Source of the DNA: Actinomycetota bacterium
GTDB taxonomy: Bacteria > Actinomycetota > Acidimicrobiia > Acidimicrobiales > Ilumatobacteraceae
Direction: 5' to 3'
Length of the DNA: 8,235 bases
Assembly (NCBI GenBank): GCA_018882725.1
Contig: VERK01000093.1
Span: 1 to 8,235 of the forward strand
The position numbers and the translations under genes were made by a program. This document shows positions 6,771 to 8,235 of the stretch, piece by piece. The notes under the pieces were generated by a model, which ran no database searches, was not told where the DNA came from, and worked only from the letters and a program-made list of their open reading frames with translations. Positions within the stretch are counted from its first letter, which is position 1. The number at the start of each line of letters is the position of its first letter.

Positions 6771-8189
6771 GAAGCCGTCGACATGCTCCTCGGTGGACAA
6801 CCAGCCACCGTCAAGGGAGTCGTCGTCGGAGGATTGGTCGAAGGCGCCAATGTCGATCTCATCGTCCCCGCCTCGGTCACGGGCGGAATCAATGACGCCG
6901 TGATCGGCAGCTTCCCCGTTCCCGACACCGGCGTCTTCGAGTTCACCAATGTTCCCGCCCCCGGCACGTACACCTTGCGTGTTCGCAAGACCGGCTCGAT
7001 CACCACTCAGTTGTCGATCCAATTGGCCGGTGGAGAAGTTCGCTCGGGCATCACGGTGCAGTTGCGGGCCGGTGACGGACAAATCGACGGAACGATCATC
7101 GGGCCCAACGGCCCACTCGGTGCCGCAACGATCACCGTCACATCGCCCGACCTGACGGTCGCGACCTTGTCGCTGACCACCGGAACAGTTGGTTCTTTCG
7201 TCATTCCCGATCTGTTGACTCCCGCGAGTTACGCAGTCTCGGTGTCTCTACCCGGATACGCCACGAAGTCGCTCACCGTGTCATTGGCCAGTGGTCAGCA
7301 AGTGAACGGACTCAACATCGTGCTCGAACCGGCCACGGGTTCGATCAGCGGTCTGGTCAAGGATTCGACCGGCGCCGCAATAGGTGGAGTCCCGATCACG
7401 GCATCAGACGGCGAGAACGTCTACTCGACCACGAGCATCAGCGTCGACGACCCGTCCACGACCACCCTCAACGAGATCGGCACGTTCTCCTTGTCGAGCG
7501 TTCCGGCACCCGGCATCTACACGGTGTCGATCGGCGGCAACGGATTCGCTCCCGTGGTCCGCAACGTGGTCCTCGGCCCCGGAACTCTCAACACACAACT
7601 CAACGTCGACCTGGTGGCTTCCACCGGTCGCGTGAGCGGCCGAGTCACCGATGCTTCCGGTGCAGTTGGCGGAGTGACGGTGAAGGTGAGCAGTGGCCTC
7701 GTCACCCGCACCACCACCACTGCGTCGTCGTGCCCGCCCAGCGTCACCGACTGCATCGGTCGGTACCGTCTCGACGGACTCGCGCCGGGCGCGTACACCA
7801 TCACGTTCTCGCGCACCGGCTCAGAGCCGGCAGCTCGTCAGATCGTCGTCGTGGCCGGTGGTGCCGTCACCGCCGATGTCGTGTTGCGCCCCCGCGCGGG
7901 CATCACCGTGTACGTGTGCACGACCGTCACGGCCACGTCTCCCACGGGCTGCACGGCGGGAGCAAAGTCGGGCTACCAGGTGCGAATCTGGAAAGAAGCC
8001 CTGTATCCGGGTGGCTCACCGTTGGGTGCCCTGCTGACCTCGGCCACCGGAGCAGTCACGTTCAGCAACCTCGATGCTCCGACGCGTTACGTGATCGAAG
8101 TGTCGGCGGTGGCTGGTGATCCGCCGATCACCTCACGAATCGTGTCGCTGGGCGCCAGCGAAACTCTCAGCGTCGGAATCGCCGTTCCA
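6504..8189 (+). repeat. Second array of carboxypeptidase-regulatory-like modules, interrupted by the TGA
   Basis: Six modules run from residue 267 of the N-terminal part to the end of the C-terminal part. They match the five-module array of the first paralog in pattern and in order relative to the membrane helix. The TGA falls inside the last strand of module 1. Three modules carry longer Ser/Thr-rich loops than the rest. Confidence 0.7.
6768..6782 (+). other. In-frame TGA plus four linking codons between the two halves of the second paralog
   Basis: TGA at 6768-6770 is followed by GAA GCC GTC GAC and then ATG 6783, all in the frame of both flanking ORFs. Read through, the segment gives LTDGEK-stop-EAVDMLLGGQ. 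This aligns with SAGEAVAIPTVKLQAG at the equivalent module end of the first paralog. A single base change (for example CGA or TGG to TGA) would explain it. TGA is the normal stop of every other gene here, so recoding genome-wide is excluded. Confidence 0.75.
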
Positions 8190-8192
8190 TGA
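6783..8192 (+). CDS. Carboxypeptidase-regulatory-like repeat protein (C-terminal part of the second paralog)
   Basis: This 469-residue ORF is made almost wholly of beta modules: about 7-97, 98-183, 184-279, 280-370 and 372-469, the last being divergent. Module signatures include 'ATVKGVVVGG', 'GSISGLVKDSTGAAIGGVPI', 'GRVSGRVTDASGAVGGV' and 'GRYRLDGLAPGAYTITFSRTG'. It has no signal peptide, membrane helix or catalytic motif, and it begins in mid-strand, so as a free protein it would be untethered and lack its first strand. Four cysteines occur as C317/C324 and C379/C390, spacings that would allow disulfides outside the cell. The ribosome site before ATG 6783 is weak (purine-rich GTGAGAAG). Reinitiation 12 bases after the upstream stop is possible. 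The best reading is the rear half of the second paralog; a separately translated subunit is the alternative. The end overlaps the next start (ATGA, 8189-8192). Confidence 0.75.
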   Translation: MLLGGQPATVKGVVVGGLVEGANVDLIVPASVTGGINDAVIGSFPVPDTGVFEFTNVPAPGTYTLRVRKTGSITTQLSIQLAGGEVRSGITVQLRAGDGQIDGTIIGPNGPLGAATITVTSPDLTVATLSLTTGTVGSFVIPDLLTPASYAVSVSLPGYATKSLTVSLASGQQVNGLNIVLEPATGSISGLVKDSTGAAIGGVPITASDGENVYSTTSISVDDPSTTTLNEIGTFSLSSVPAPGIYTVSIGGNGFAPVVRNVVLGPGTLNTQLNVDLVASTGRVSGRVTDASGAVGGVTVKVSSGLVTRTTTTASSCPPSVTDCIGRYRLDGLAPGAYTITFSRTGSEPAARQIVVVAGGAVTADVVLRPRAGITVYVCTTVTATSPTGCTAGAKSGYQVRIWKEALYPGGSPLGALLTSATGAVTFSNLDAPTRYVIEVSAVAGDPPITSRIVSLGASETLSVGIAVP

Positions 8193-8235
8193 CCGTGGGC
8201 CTGATTCGTCTCACGCTGCCCGAGCGGATCCTGGC
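8189..8235 (+). CDS. 5' end of an unrecognised downstream gene (partial)
   Basis: ATG 8189 overlaps the stop of the upstream ORF (ATGA), and GGAA at 8175-8178 is a weak ribosome site. The visible residues are MTVGLIRLTLPERILA, and the frame is open to the window edge. Nothing in these 15-16 residues identifies a family. The overlap suggests it belongs to the same operon and so may be another injection-system component. Confidence 0.6.
   Translation, partial: MTVGLIRLTLPERIL

Noticed and set aside
5601..7082. 493-codon open frame on the minus strand
   Set aside because: It lies wholly opposite well-supported plus-strand genes, its residues are dominated by G, D, R and E with no recognisable domain, and long antisense frames are expected in such GC-rich coding DNA.
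4373..8189. Carboxypeptidase activity
   Set aside because: The modules resemble only the regulatory-like beta domain. No zinc-carboxypeptidase catalytic region or HxxE motif is seen in either paralog.
1..8235. CRISPR array, tRNA or rRNA gene, insertion sequence, terminator
   Set aside because: There are no spaced identical repeats, cloverleaf or rRNA-like segments, transposase or terminal inverted repeats, and coding sequence leaves almost no intergenic room for a terminator.

Overview
The window is the middle of one plus-strand operon for an extracellular or phage-tail-like contractile injection system (eCIS). The DNA is GC-rich, with third codon positions mostly G or C, and every gene that ends here stops with TGA. 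This style suggests a high-GC actinobacterium, perhaps Acidimicrobiia; that placement is inference only. Long open frames on the opposite strand are by-products of the base composition.

Layout. The first 43 bases hold the end of an upstream gene, probably a gp25-like baseplate protein. Next come a TIGR02243/baseplate-J-type baseplate protein (40-1995), a short tail protein I-like (TIGR02242-type) protein (1992-2513), a small double zinc-ribbon protein with a C-terminal membrane helix (2510-2947), and a Pvc16/DUF4255-type tail-terminus protein (2952-3581). Two paralogous membrane-anchored proteins follow. Each has an N-terminal pair of Ig-like beta domains, one transmembrane helix and a chain of carboxypeptidase-regulatory-like beta modules. 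The first (3578-5689) is intact. The second is split by an in-frame TGA at 6768-6770 into an N-terminal part (5706-6770) and a module-only C-terminal part (6783-8192). The last 47 bases begin another, unrecognised gene (8189 onward).

Neighbouring genes overlap by 4 nt (GTGA or ATGA) or lie within a few bases, so they are probably co-transcribed and translationally coupled. Two junctions differ. At 5670-5720 an imperfect 17-base tandem repeat creates a five-codon mini-ORF between the paralogs. At 6768-6782 the two halves of the second paralog are separated by a stop and four in-frame codons. No stretch over 300 bases lacks a gene, and I saw no RNA gene, CRISPR array, transposon, internal promoter or terminator.

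How the genes may work together. The baseplate and terminator genes build the contractile particle. The three single-pass membrane proteins lack signal peptides, so an N-inside, C-outside orientation is likely. They could place cytoplasmic domains next to the particle and beta modules or a tail outside the membrane. The simplest reading is a membrane-tethered or cell-surface-coupled injection system, with the tethering genes embedded among the structural ones. This is inference from architecture and gene order, not demonstrated.
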